DNA of 64,000 nucleotides from Camarhynchus parvulus (lineage: Eukaryota > Chordata > Aves > Passeriformes > Thraupidae). A model generated the notes under the pieces. It searched no databases. It worked only from the letters and a program-made list of their open reading frames with translations, and was not told where the DNA came from. Positions 34,201 through 47,870 of the stretch are shown piece after piece; the stretch's first letter is position 1, and every line of letters starts with the position of its first letter. The stretch lies in NCBI RefSeq assembly GCF_901933205.1, contig NC_044573.1, positions 60,813,993 to 60,877,992 of the forward strand, in the 5' to 3' direction. The position numbers were made by a program, and so were the translations under genes.

Positions 34201-37200
34201 AAACGACATGAAGATTAAAAAAAAAGAAAATCAAACAGAATACTAGCAAGAAAAAGAAAGCAAAAATACCTAAGAAGTATCTGGATTATAAAGGCAGGAG
34301 TAAAAAATGAACAAAAAGCAAGTATTCTGTGGGTGGCTTCCTGCCAAGGACAGATGATTTTATCTCTCTGTGCTGCAGTTCTTCCCACTGCAGAATGGAG
34401 CTATGAATGCTCTTCCAATTATTCAGAAATATTTGAAGTCTAGGAGTTGTTTGGATTGCTACTAACACTGAATAATGTAGAGTGGGAGAGGTTTGGTGTA
34501 GAGATGGAGTCATTTTGGGACTATCAAGACAAAGGAAACAGCAGAATGTAACAGCGCTACTGAGCTTTAGGGAAGAAAATTAGGACACTTTTAATGAAGA
34601 TGAAGAAAGCATTTACAACATATATTAATAAGAATCATATTTGTATGCAAAGGCTTGATTTGACATGTAACTTAATTTAGCATTTTCCCCTCCCATATTT
34701 AGAGAATTTTGGTTTTAACACTTTGAAGTTTAATACAAACTTTTTTTGCTTTGACTTATCCCTCCCATTCCCATCTCCAAGCTGGAGGTCATCAGCTTTG
34801 TTTACCATCTCTGAAAGAAAAATCCTCAGAATAAAATATTGTCTTTGGCTGTCTGGGCCAAACACACACAGTACATTTAGGGAGTCTGATATTCTGCGGC
34901 AAAGGCAACCACCATCTGTCTGGTAATCTCACATCGTGCTTCTGGTAGACACGTACAGAGATGTACAGACTACACGAGAAGCTTTGTATGGAATCATTTG
35001 GCACATATTTGTGTCCTTTCTTGGGCTGAAATAAGTTTATGAAATGGCTTCCACTACTAACAGCTGAAAATCATAATAATTTCTTTCATCTCTGACACCA
35101 CTGAAAACCACATGACTATTCTCCATTGCAAAACTCTGATGGTCTCTGTCAGTTTCTCGAAACTTTGGCTATGGTTGTATCTTTCTTACCAATCCCTGCA
35201 CTATCTAATTTCATATTTACCTCATGTGTTCATATTTACCTCAAACTCTTGGATGATGCCTTATTTTTTGTTCAGCACCAGTAGGTTTTAAACTTCGCTT
35301 GAGTCATGGCAAAGTTTGGGCCATGCTTGGAAAAACAATGTCAGAAAAAGTTTGGATGCACTTCAGATCTCTCATATTTCAAACAGTATTTGGCTGCAAT
35401 AAAGACAACAAATTGTGACCAAAGGATTTTATTTTCAATGCTTAGGAAACTAAAAAAGATACAACAGATAAGAAGAAGTATAAAAGCATAAGGTTGTAGT
35501 TGCATTTGTACATGAGCAGCAAAGCATTGAAATACCCATATTTTTGGAGGAATGCAGATCTGTTTCTTTGTCTCACAGATAAGTATGTGCAGAACTGTAA
35601 TTAAGGATGGAATTTCTTCTGAACTCCACTCTTCTGGTTGCATGGGGAGACCTGCTGGTGGTTTTGTTTAATGAGAATAGTCCCACAGAGTTTCTGTCTT
35701 CAAAACTCTGGGATTAAAAAATAAAGAATGCAAAAGCTATGAATACTGAGGAGGCTAATGTTTTTCTTATTCCACTGATTTACAAACCAAGTGTGACTAC
35801 TTGTTGTCTGGAGCTGGCCTATGGAACTGTCTCACCAGTATGAGGTTTGAATGAAGAAGTTGATGACAGTGTTTCCTGATAGTCTGCATGGCTGCCTGGC
35901 TTTGGGATCTACTCATTGGCTTGACTTAGATTTTTATGTATCCCTCATGGTGAGAAACACCTGGGTGTCTTCTAGAGATGCTTAAGTGTGTCTGTACAGC
36001 TGCAGCATGTGGCTTATTGCATTCTATAACAGAGCTCCATCTTAGTATGACTGAATTCAAGATGCTGCATAATTCTAATCGATGAAGACAAAGACAGTTT
36101 TCCGTTTCTCTGGAAGTACAAAGAGTTGATGGAAACTAAAGTAGTACTCCTTTCTACGGGATGACAAAATAGCTACTAAGTGCTTTTAAATACTCTTGCT
36201 CCATAATGAAGAAATTAGGTCATGCTTCATGAGCTATGCTGTAAGGGCTGAGCAAAAATGATGGTTTTTATGAACACTGGATTCCCTCCACAAGTTTTAG
36301 TTCTGGCTTTGTGATCCTTGTGATCATTGTACTGGTACAGCTTATGGTCAAGCCAGGAATGAAAGGATTGCCAAGATGCACAACATCAGATAATTTCAGG
36401 TTTGATTGACATGTCAGAATCTATCTTTATATTGTGGTATTAGGGATTGCTGTGATGTTACTTTCAGTTAACTAACTATGACTCCATGGCCAGAGATTTT
36501 AGGATGGAAAAAGATGTCTATTCCCTCTATTTATGAAAAGGGTAAAGTGCTGTTATGCACAGCTTCACTGGCAGAAGAGAAATTTGAGAGGTAACTGTTC
36601 ATAGTTGTACATGTTCTTGGAATTTAACAGAAGTGTATTCTTGTAGCAAAGACTTCATTTCCATGCTCCAAGACATTCTTTTCAAGGTTGCTGCAGAGAT
36701 CCCATTTCTGGGGTCTCTGTTCCAAGGACTGAACTATGGGTGGGTGATGGTAAGAACCACCTTGCAGTGGATGTACCACAAAGGGTAGTGGTACCTTCCT
36801 CACCTCTCCCACCCCTCAGGGAAGCTAGGACACTGAGTAAAGGAGTGATGCTCACAAAGTAGTCTAAGCAAGTTGGTCTTCCAAGGACTAGAGACAGACT
36901 TGCCAAGAGAAACCTGGGCTGCTGCCCTGCCTTGACATGGTCTGTGAGAGGTGGTGAACCTGGTATGGCTGTGGGACAATATTCAACTCAAGGGAAAAGA
37001 GTCAGAGAAGTCTTTACTAAGGGCATTAGAAAGGTAAGAAAGGTATGAGAGTGATACTTTTTTTACCTTACATGCTGTATTTCAGTAGAGTGTCTGTTTG
37101 GTTTTCTCCTTGGCCTGAGTTCATGATTGTATTCCCCATCATCTTCTTAGGACTTTTTTTCTAAGTCTTTGTGTACTGGAATGTGAGAATTGATGGGGGG

Positions 37201-40200
37201 AATAGTCCTAGGGGAGGAACACTGAATTTCCCCATATTTATGAATTAGTCCAAGCCTACAATCTATCAGGAGAAACCCCCATGGGTGCCAACATCTGAAG
37301 GGCTCATGGGAGCCCAAGGGTGGCCAGCGGCAGACTGGTAGCAGTGCAGCTGGGGGATGCTGAGGCAGCTCTTTCCCTTCCCAGGCTGTTCAGTGTGGCA
37401 CGATCTCCAGACAGCTCCCCAGGGCTTATCTCAGGGACTGGCGACACCAGGCTTAGTGCAGCCCTTCTAAATCATTGTCTTCTTTTGGGGTGAAACTTCA
37501 CAAACTAACTAAAGACCAGAAGTGGAAAGAGAGAGCACTTCAGGAAATATACTGATTCTGGTTTTTCCCTCTCCTTGCATTCCTACCAGCAGCTCGGATG
37601 GGACCTGACGACTCCTTTCTGCTGCCTCCATGGAGGGAGGGTGCTCTTGTGCCACAGCAAACTTTGTCTCTGTTAAATCAACCTTAGAGGCTTAAAATAC
37701 CCTTCTAAAGGATCTTTTGTCTCACTGGTGCAGTGTCCTGTATCCCTGGTGCCAATCACATTATGTTGGTTTTGCTTGCCACTTTTGGGCTATCTTTACA
37801 GCATTTTATTTCTGAGGTCCTTTGCCAACAATCCAATCACACTGTTACCTCCCTATTGGAACTGTGAAAAAATATTTTAGAAGTGTATTATTCTCTCTTT
37901 AAACCCAGGCTGTTCTGCAGTACTTTCAAGAATGGGAGAAACTAGTGAACTGACAAGATCTAGTTGTTTTAGATGAGGGGCTTTCTCCAAAGTTTCAAGT
38001 GGGCAGGAAACACAGCTTGTGGGATATAAACATGCATTATCTCCATAAGCTCTGGCTTTCTCTCTCAAGGTACAAGAGAGAATGTTGGGAGGGTTTAGTT
38101 GGAATACAAAAGTACAGAGTACCTCTCCAATGATGGCAAGGTACTAAAGTAGAACTTCATACATAAAGTATAGATAACATATATGTATATACTATATTGA
38201 TTTTTTATATAAAATTATTCACACATCTGTATTTGCTCATCTATTTATTTTTTAACTTGACCACTTTCCGGGAAAGAAAAGGAGAAGCTCAGTTTCTAGC
38301 AGAAGAAAACCCACAGCTAACAGAAAGATTATCTATCCCATTCTTCAGTATAATGAGATATAACTATTCTTCTCCACCACCTATAAGTGTACAAAAACTT
38401 CCTTTTTACTGTGGTCATGTGGGGGAAACACTTATGGCTCTGTACATAAAAACTGGAAAAGTGAATGCTGTATTTCACTGCCCTCTACCCTGTACATTCT
38501 TGTATCTGTTGCAATGATCTTTTCTTTGAAGTTTAAGGTGTTGTATGTTCAAAATGAATGCTGGAGGTATATAAATATATATAGGTCAGTATGTGCCTTT
38601 CATAGATTTCAATATAATCTATGCCCTGTATTCTCTAGGGAATATTTGACCTGAGACTGCACAAAATTTAAGAGATTGAAATCCCTTCAAAAAGGCAAGT
38701 GCTGAAAATTTATTACATCTGTTTCACCTTGTGGGAAAATTATGTGGTTTACAGAAAATCTAAAAAATTAAATTAAAACACACAACATGCTGGAAGCAGG
38801 TTGCTTCTGAAGTACTTGGAGTGTTTTCTTCTGCAACTGCACAGCAGCATGCCTGGCCAAAATATGACTGAAAATAAAATAATCTGGAAAGCACAGACAA
38901 AAGAAACAGAAAAGTGATTTAAGTTCCAAAGTTAGTGCTGAAAAAAAGAGTGTCAAACAAAGCCAGCCACTAATTTTATCTACTATCCGAGCAATTTTAA
39001 CACAGCTATGACAATATTAGGTGGCTTACATAGGTACCATACCAAAACATTAGGATGGAGTGAACAATCATGGGCATTTAATGTAGCTGCTGCTCAAGAA
39101 AGGTCTGAATAAGAGACACTATGGGTGCTGTATAAAAATGTTTTCCTATGACACCACTCATACCCTTCCCTGGCAGAAGCATCACTCCTTTTCCTCCCTC
39201 TGTCTCAGCTCTCAGGGTCTTTGCCCTATCCACTGCTGTGCCTGAGCTCTTTCTCATACAGCCAAAGAGCAAGATCAGTTTCTGTAGCCAAAAACCAGGG
39301 AGGGGTGAAATAGAGCTGGCTGCCTGAGAGGAGGTGTTACAGCAGCACCACCAGCACTGTCCTCCCTCCAGCTGGCCTCCGCTCCCTCTTCCCCTCACCT
39401 CTGATGTATGGCACTGGGGACAGAGGACACCGCTCCAGCAGGCACCAGGGAGTCCCTGGGTACCAAAAGGGCTGCCTGCACATCCAGCTGCCACTGCTGC
39501 CCATTCACAAATTGCCCTTAGTTAGAGCACGTGGTAAATAATAATTCTTAGCCTGCTACTTATAGATGCAAAGTGAAATACCAGGATGGGCTGAGAAAAC
39601 CTGTCCCACAGCAGCCTGTACCCAGCAGCCACAGCCCTCTCCACAAACGTTTGAAATACAAATTGACTGTGTGTCTTTCCTCGTAACCCAGCAGTGACTC
39701 ACAAATAGCTTATTTGGTTCTTCATTCTAGTGGCTTTCCTACAATGAAGATAATGTGATTTCCCTACAATCCCATAACTTTTCCATTTCCTGAAGGTATA
39801 AAGGCAATTCAGGTTACATGATGTGAGATATTGGAGCACTGGACGCTGTCCAATTTAAAAATGTCCAGTTTAAAATAGTTGTCAAGGATTCCTCTGTAAT
39901 TATGGGAGAGATGGGTGCCTCAAATGACTCATTTTAGGAACCATTTTAAGATGAGGAAATTGCATTCTGGAGAAGATGATTGTCTCCAATGACTGTGCAA
40001 TGTCGGTTGTTAATGATGTGTGACTTTCAGATGATCCTCACTGGGTGGCATGAATGTCCATTCTGTGTTTGCCCATCTGAGTCCTGTGAATGTTCAAGGT
40101 TAGTTTCAGCTAATTCTTTAAATATCAGAGGGTAAAATTAATTAAGAGGCTGATTTGGAAAACAACAAAACTAAACAGCTAACTTTTCTAAATATTCTCT

Positions 40201-43200
40201 ACCCAGTGTCAGGCTGTGCTCTTAGCCTCAAAGTTGAGTTCTGATGTGGGTTTTGTTATTTGCCTGATTGCACCCAATATTTGAATTGAAGACTGATGCA
40301 AAGGTTCAATATTTTGCCTTTGTGTGGTCAAGTGGTGCAGTTCCCTCCACACAACATGGTGGTCCAGCTCTTTTCCTGTCTTCTTACTACTAATGTAACT
40401 GGAGTATGTATTTTTGTTGTCTTTTATGTCTATTGGTGCGTGTATGCTGTAGAATTGTAATTTCAGCCATGTAAAAATCTTTTGTATGATTATTGCATAG
40501 CTGCCTCGTAAATTCCGACATGACAAATGTTTTAAGAACAACAGGGTGGGATTAATTCACATCATAGACTAATCTGCTGCCAATGTCCTTTTAAAAAGTC
40601 TTTTATATCACTCATAAAAGAGGGCATCAAGCAATAGAAGAAAAAAAACAACAGAGACAAAACTGAGAAGAAATGGGGTTCTTTTTAACATTAAATGGTG
40701 TGAACAGATTTTTCCCCATATTTCTAGACTGACACTGCTTGGCATATATGTTTCAGAACAAATTTGTGTTGTGATCGTGCAAGCAGGTTGTTTTGAGCCA
40801 AAGATCTCAGACAAGTAATTTTTTGACTGCAATATGGCGATAGTTAACAAAGTGAATTTAAAGAAATAATGGGAATGATCCAATAGACGATCTACTGTGT
40901 ATGTATCTAAGCAGTATAAAGGCAAGTGACATCATTATATCCTAACCATGTAGGAAAGAGTTCTACTGCCAAAAATACTTCTCTGGCTAATGGAGTTGTA
41001 CCTGGAGGTTTTACCATACAACAACAGCTTAAGCACTGGAGCTGGCGTGTGCACGAAGGCACAGGAACATGTCCTTCGTTCTGTGGGTGCCCCTTGCATC
41101 TCCAGGAGCCTCTCACGTGCTGTGTGTCTGTGCAGCTGCTGCGTGTGCTGCTGAAAGCAAAGGAGACAGATGCTGTGTGTGAGGCTAAGCACACAGCTGT
41201 GAAACATATCGTGCTATCAATTTTAAAGCACTCTTGAAGAAGTGATGGCACAGAATGGCTTTTAAAAATAAGTGCAAAAGATTAAGTGTCCTAAGTGGAG
41301 GGCAACAACAGGACTAAATAATAGTGACAAAACTTTTTATGACATTTTCTAACTACTAAGCAGCCTTTTCCCTATCTCCAAGATAGCCAGGCTGTGACAT
41401 TCTTGCAAGCTAAGCGTGGCTTTTGGCATGGGACACCTTGCAGGAAGACTAAATGCTGCACAAGGAATAATGCTCTCCTGGTGTTAATTAAGGAAGAGGT
41501 CCTTCTTCCCCATAAGTGAGGAATACCAGTGTCCTGGCGTGAAGCTCAGGGTTCCAGATTTCCATGCTCATTGACAGGGCTTCAGTGCAGCTTTTTGTAA
41601 CGCTTAGTTTCTCCTCCAAATTTCAAACTGAGAAATTATGCTCTGGTTGTCTGTTTTGCTACACTGGTTTTATTTGGGCATGATATAATCATTGTCTGTA
41701 GCTGTTACAGCGTTGCTGTTTGTTCTCTTAGCACACAAAATGTTCCACCTCAGAAGCAGCTGCTTTTCTGGGTAAATACTGCCAGCATACGCAGCACATG
41801 AAGTCCTTTAAAATTCCACACAATGAAATGTCCTGTATTTTGAAAAGCTGTGTTCTTGTTCTTTTAGGCCCCAAACAGGAAATATTTAAGCACATTTTCA
41901 ATTAAGTTGCAATGAAGTTAGTGTAATTGATGTCCATGTTTTTAGCATGTGTTTCTAATTAAACACATCCATAGATGCTGTCCTGATCTGAGGTCTTTGA
42001 GCCTGCAAAGCGTGAAAGACAAAGCATTCATATTTGGCTGCTCTGGGTGTTTGACTACATACATTTGAAAGCAATCATCATATTCCCTCCTTCCTTAGCA
42101 CTAGGTCTTAGACCTGAACTGGGAACTGTAGTTGTACCTACAGAGTTCCAGTCTCAAGGCTATGGGTTGCCCAAAGCAGTACTGGAAGGTATGGTTCTTG
42201 TTCTTGTATGTTACACACACAATAGTCAAGCACACACATTAAAAACAACTGAAGAAGCACTGGAGGAGAAGGTTTCACAAATTAATTTAATGCTCCTGCA
42301 TGCTGGTTTGAATGGACACACCACACTCTACAGGACAGAGAGCTGGTTTAAGCCATCACTAGTTTGCTCTGGCTGGAAAAAGAAAAAAACCATTCACAAT
42401 AAAGCACTAATTTGGGCTGAGCAATGGTAAAATGTTTTCGCAGCATAAAACAGAGGTACTTTAGACAAGTCATTCAACACTACACCAGGAGGAAAGAGAG
42501 CAGGGTGCTCATGCATTAGGCACTGGTTTCAGTTGCCCATTCATTACAAAGTTGGGTCTCCACGATAGTCCTGCTGCATGAAGTTTGTTGAACTTTTACA
42601 GCTTGAGATCACTAAAAGAAAAGTTGAATCGAGGACTAGATTAATCTCAATGTATATTCTGAGGTACCTGACTGGTTGGATAAAAATGTTTCTAAGTGCA
42701 AACTGCATGCTTGAATTGAATTTTGTTTATTTAGTCTATTATGTCAAGTAAGGAATATGACACTTTTTCTAACCTTTTTTCACAGGCTTGCAGAGGAACA
42801 GATTTTCTTCATCATCTATAGCTAATGACAGCAGAAATTATTTTTCAAAAAGAAAGGCAGGATCTGGTTGTGTTTTTGTGAAAATAACCTGACAGTCATC
42901 TCCTGGTTTCTTTTACTGTGCTATTCATCTCAAGTTTTGAAGAGCTCATCAACTTGTAAAAAAATCCCCCACGAACAGAAGGAGATTTCGGCATCTTTCT
43001 CCTTCTCTGGTTTTTTAGAGAAATTTTCTGTTGTGTTTTTAATTCTGAACTCTGAATAGCTGGAGGATTAAGGATTCACCATATTTCTACATTTTCTTCT
43101 CAAAAGGTGTGAATGTTGCTGTTTGAGCCATTCTGCAGTTGCTGACAATCATGTGCTGCAGCTGAAGCCTGGATGTTGCAGAGTGCTGCCAGACAGGCAC

Positions 43201-46200
43201 AAGGCTTGAACTTGTGGATTTTGACAGCTCCACTGTCCCCAGGAAAGAAGGTGCCATAAGAAGCTGCTGCCCTCTAGCTTGGCCCACAGGTGGCCTTGAT
43301 AGGTCTTACAGAGGGTTTTGACACAGAGGACAAAACCGAGAGGCTGTTGAAGGATGTGCCTGTAAAACGTCAAAGAACAGACAGTAAAATATGACAATAG
43401 CACTGCTGAGGACATTCAGGCAAATGTTTGTACAATGATTAAGCAAACCAAACACTAACTCACTGATTTTGTCATAACAAAGTAGAATGTGATGTTTGTC
43501 ACTTTACTGGAGAATGAGCACACTGCAGGATCCCAAAATGTTTTGGCATCTGACCATATAAAGAACACCATGTTTGTTACCCTTGCAAAAAATCTTGCTC
43601 TGGTTTCTCAGGGTAGTGGCAGCCTTAGCTTATGTACCTACTGTAGTTCCAAGCACACTGCTACTGGAGCTCCAACTTGCTCTCTTCATAATTTTCATAA
43701 CAGGGCTGAGTTATCAAATACTCCCTCACTGACACTTGACACTTCCTCGTGACACCCTTTGCCACCTTTTGCCTTCCATCCTCAATTCTTTTGAGACCAG
43801 TTCTATGATTTTTTTCCTTTCATTTTCTTTGCTATCAGCTGTAGACTTCAGCTTTTCTTCCTTTTCTTCATGGCTCCAAATAGCCAAGTTAAAGCATCAT
43901 ATAGGCAGTTAACCATAAACACACTCTTGGGAATACTCCAGGGTTTGTGATCTTGCTTGCAGCAGGAGGAACATATTTGCAATGCCTCCATTTCAGAGAA
44001 GCTGAACAAGCTTCCAGCCATTATTACATGACCTTAAGCCTTGTAGGAGTTATTTAATATTGTAATTATTTTGCTAACACATGACACAATGCTGTAGTTC
44101 TTATTTAAAAATTTTCTGCTAAAAAACATCATTGTTTATGAATTAATTTGATAATACTTGCATAAATAGAATCGTGACTTTGCTTGTAAACTATTTAGCC
44201 TTTTTCATAGGAGGTCTTAGTGTTAAAGGCTCCTACCCACCACATAAATCAATTTCAGTAGTTCCTCACCAGGGAAGATGCCCCCAAGGAATATCAGCTT
44301 GTTGTACTTTTTGAACATGTGAAGTGGCAAATTCTTTGCAAGCAGAGATATCATTGATCATTTTTGCCCTCTATCTCCTCCACCCAAAGCTTCTGACATT
44401 CGTCTCAAATCTGTAAGTCCCAAATTATCTACTGAGTGGTTGTATATATGTACTTCATAAAGTTTTACACTTCCCAAGAGGTGATATTACAGATCTATCT
44501 TTAACTGGCTAAATATTCCACATTAGACATGTAAGGATACCATGGCTGGCTCTGTAGAAGTTTCCTTTGACAGAATAGGGGGAGCTCCATCCTGGCACGA
44601 GATGGTCAGGTTTCGCTATCTCCTGTTTAAAAACATGTACTGTAATTTTATCATTTTGATGGTGTTGATGAGACTCCTGTATACCTCAGTGTCTTGAGTT
44701 ATATCTCTTAGGCATGTTTTATAGTGCCTAAGTAATGTGAGTCTTTCAATAACTTTCAGAGCTCCACCGTGTGCCCTTTTGTTTAGTGGGTAACATCAGT
44801 GTGCAGAGAGTTGGCTCCTGAAGGTGGATGAGCGGAGGGGTGAAGGGGACCCCAGCATGGGTCATGCCCTCACCAGTGGGTGCTGTCCCAGTGTCTGATC
44901 ACGGTGGGCAGATCTGGGGGCTGTGACAGCACCCATCAACAGACCCTGACATGGCAAGTGACAAAACAGGGCCAGGGACTATCCAGGTGCTTCTTTCAGA
45001 AGCAAGAGGAGATGGAACTAACTTAATGCATGGCTCCAAAATCCACCCAGACCCAGAGGCAGGACTGGAGACAAGCTGCCGTGCCCATCCACGAGACAGG
45101 CTATTTATGGCATAGGTCTAGTGCTTTCAGGAGGTGGGGCTGGAAGCCAGCACTGGAGCAGTGACTGGCCACCCCAGGCTGAACTGAAACGGGCTCCTGG
45201 GCTGTGTAGTCCTAAGAGAGGCTGGTTGGGAACAGCAAGGCCTGTGGGTGACCCTAGCACCATGACAGGTATGGGGGCAGCTGACACTACTGCCAACAAC
45301 ATTACTTGTGATTTTGCTTTATTTACTAGCTGGGTTTTCTAGGAAATAAGGCTCCCACCATACCACTCAATGTGGCATGCATGTGTTTGTTCATATTCAC
45401 ACCCCTTGATAATTTTCAAACCAGCTGGCAATTAGCCAGCTAAAGTTGGTAGGAATCACAAGGTGTTAATGACATTCCTGCAAGCTTCATGAAATCACAC
45501 GGCCCTGTTGCATAACACCAGCTGAGAGAAACACTGCTGGGGGAACACAGCTCTAGTAGACACTTGAGAATCCGCTGGAGACAGAGTTTTCCAAAGAAGA
45601 AACTTTACTCCTCTCAGGACACTGGCTTTGAAATAGAGTTCTGTGGGAAACCATGCACCCTTTGAGCTGGCACCTGGAGTGACGCATTTGGTGGGCACTT
45701 CAGTTTTCTCCCCTTGCCCCTGCTTTGGCAGCAGCTGGCTGGGAGCAGCCGACCGGTCTGGTCAGCCCACATTGTTCTTGCTTTTCCCTCCAACATAAAG
45801 GTACATTCATTATTCATTAATGTTTGCAGCTCGTACTTTTTGTACATTTACTTGTTAGGAAAGGAATAAGTGGCAGCAACAGGTTTTACTGAGAAATCAG
45901 GAAGAGGAAGCAATCTATGGGAGTAATGCAGGATGCCAAAGAGCAGCTACAAACCTTCACATTCAAACTCGTGCTTGACAAGGAAAGCAGCTCTTACACA
46001 GCACAGTTCCTCTTCTGAAGGGGGAAAAAATTCTCTGTCCTCTCACTGCAGGAGGGTAAGCAGCATTATTGATAGTTTAAAAAAAATCCGTAAGACATCA
46101 GGACAATACATGCAGAAAGACACACAAGAAGTAGCAGTGCCCCAGTGTACAGGAGGAATGAAAAAGAAATGCTGCCCTCTTTTTTTGTGGGCTCCCATGA

Positions 46201-47009
46201 GGCTGGGCTTGTATCATGGAGAAGAACAATCCATCCGGTGTCCAGCTGGAATCTCAAATAACCATCTCATTTTTCTTTTCCAGTAACAGGGCCAGTTTTG
46301 TGGCAAAAAAAGTAGACATAGAGGTCCAGAGAGAGAAGAATTGTTAAACCCATGTGTAAGTGCAATTGCATTTGGCTGAAAAAAATTAGAATGAGTTTTC
46401 TTGAAGTAGGAGAATACTTGAATATAGAAGTTGAAGGCTGAAGATGTTTCCAGGGACAACTCATGTACCTCTTTCCCACTGGTACCTTTATATTTTTATG
46501 AATATGTGTCATAGTGGACAAACATAATATTTGCAGAGTGCAGAAAAATATTTTGCAAGTGTGCCTAAAAGGTTTTTGACTGACGTGGTACAGTTTGGTT
46601 TGTCCTCAAAATAGATTTTATGCACTCTGCCATCAGCTTACAATTGAGATTATTTGCACCTCGGAGGACATCTTCTCTATGGTTTTTAATACCTAATAAT
46701 ATGCCAAAAAATCATAACTAGCCCTGGTACAGTGCCCTTCTCTGTTCCTTGTCACTCAACTGCTGAGCTTTGGGAAGCCTGCCAAGTCCCTGACAGCAGC
46801 TTCTTCTTGTGGAGCAGAACTGCACAATTTGATGAAGGAGAAGAGACAGAGTTTTCATATTTTACCCTGATGTCAGCAGCAGAAACCTTCAAAGTGGAGG
46901 GCTACTCCCCAGCTGTGGGCTGAGTTGCTCAGGAGGTACCACTCCTGTTGCATTGTCAACTCCATCAGGGTAGGAGAGAGTTCTTTTTCTAGGCTGGGTG
47001 CACTGAAGA
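31291..47009. other. Long intergenic stretch, no gene seen
   Basis: No exon or RNA gene was recognised over 15.7 kb. Minor structure includes an A-run near 31299-31312 at the end of the old CR1. TTCATATTTACCTCA is repeated exactly at 35210-35224 and 35229-35243. AT-rich simple sequence occurs near 38170-38212 and 38566-38584. AP-1 consensus sites TGACTCA lie at 39695-39701 and 39925-39931. The largest frame (39078-39494, minus, 138 codons) lacks domain features and lies in a locally GC-richer patch. Confidence 0.6.
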
Positions 47010-47475
47010 GGCGCCAGGGCCTCCCACCCACAGCCCTCATTAAAGAAAAATAACAACAGCACAAAGCCCAAGGATTGTTTACTTATTTGTAGTATCTCAG
47101 CAACGGCTACTCTCTATCATCTGTTTTTGCTTTGGTGATTTCTTTTTTTATGAAGAAGAAATGCCGCATGTTGCCACACAAGTCGCGAACCTCCTGCAGC
47201 CGGTCAGGGGCTGCCCGCCGTGCCCAGAGCAGGGGCTCTGCTCCCCAGCTGCTCGACCTGCCTTCGGAGGAGCTGCCACAGAGCAGGACTTTGCAATTGT
47301 TCTCTTTGCCCCAATAAATTGAGTGTTCGCCTAAAAGTTCAGCCTTGTGACACTGGGTCAGGCAGGACAGCGACTTTTGGCTGAAGCAAAAACTAACAAA
47401 GTTAGTTCTGGAAATGCCCAACTGGTTCATTTCGACATTTTCAGAAGGAAACATTGAATTTTGGAAGGCTCGATC
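47010..47475. promoter_or_regulatory. CpG-retaining patch overlapping a 129-codon minus-strand frame
   Basis: Eight CpGs fall between 47163 and 47266, including TCGCGA at 47183-47188, with more scattered to 47475, in a CpG-poor neighbourhood. A minus-strand open frame (47496-47107) spans the same DNA. Its product has a Cys-containing N-terminal half and a basic C-terminus, and I do not recognise it. It could be a small unmethylated regulatory element or an unrecognised exon. I favour regulatory or chance. Confidence 0.3.
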
Positions 47476-47838
47476 CTTGGGGCAACTTAGCAACAATGCA
47501 GAGAAGAGGGAGAAGGTTGCACATCTTGCAACTGTATTTTGGTGTTTACAGCACTTGTCTGAGTGGGTAATTAATTACTTTCTATAATTTGGTATGAAGC
47601 TTCAGTTAGGAATACTGGGTGAGCTGCACTCCAGTTCACCTTTTCTGAGACAAGTTCCTAAGAGATAAACTGCCCAAATTCAAGCATGTTGCTTTTTGCA
47701 GTAGAGTCACAAGGAGGAATGCTGAATTTTTTTCTCCTTGGTAAATACTGCAACAAGCAAACTTTGCTGATTAGGGATATAGGCTCAGGGAACATGTTCT
47801 CAGGATTTTTAAAGTAGTTTGGTATATCCAGCCTTAAA

Positions 47839-47870
47839 TTTTTTTTCTGTTTTTTCTGTTTTTTTCTGTT
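47839..47870 (+). repeat. (T6-8CTG)n short tandem repeat
   Basis: Three units of a T-run followed by CTG, on the plus strand. Confidence 0.8.

Noticed and set aside
39078..39494. 138-codon minus-strand frame
   Set aside because: Gly/Ser/Cys-rich, no motif, explained by local GC content.
43267..43280. Reverse-strand CTCF-like word CTGCCCTCTAGCTT
   Set aside because: The core half matches but the conserved TGG end is missing.
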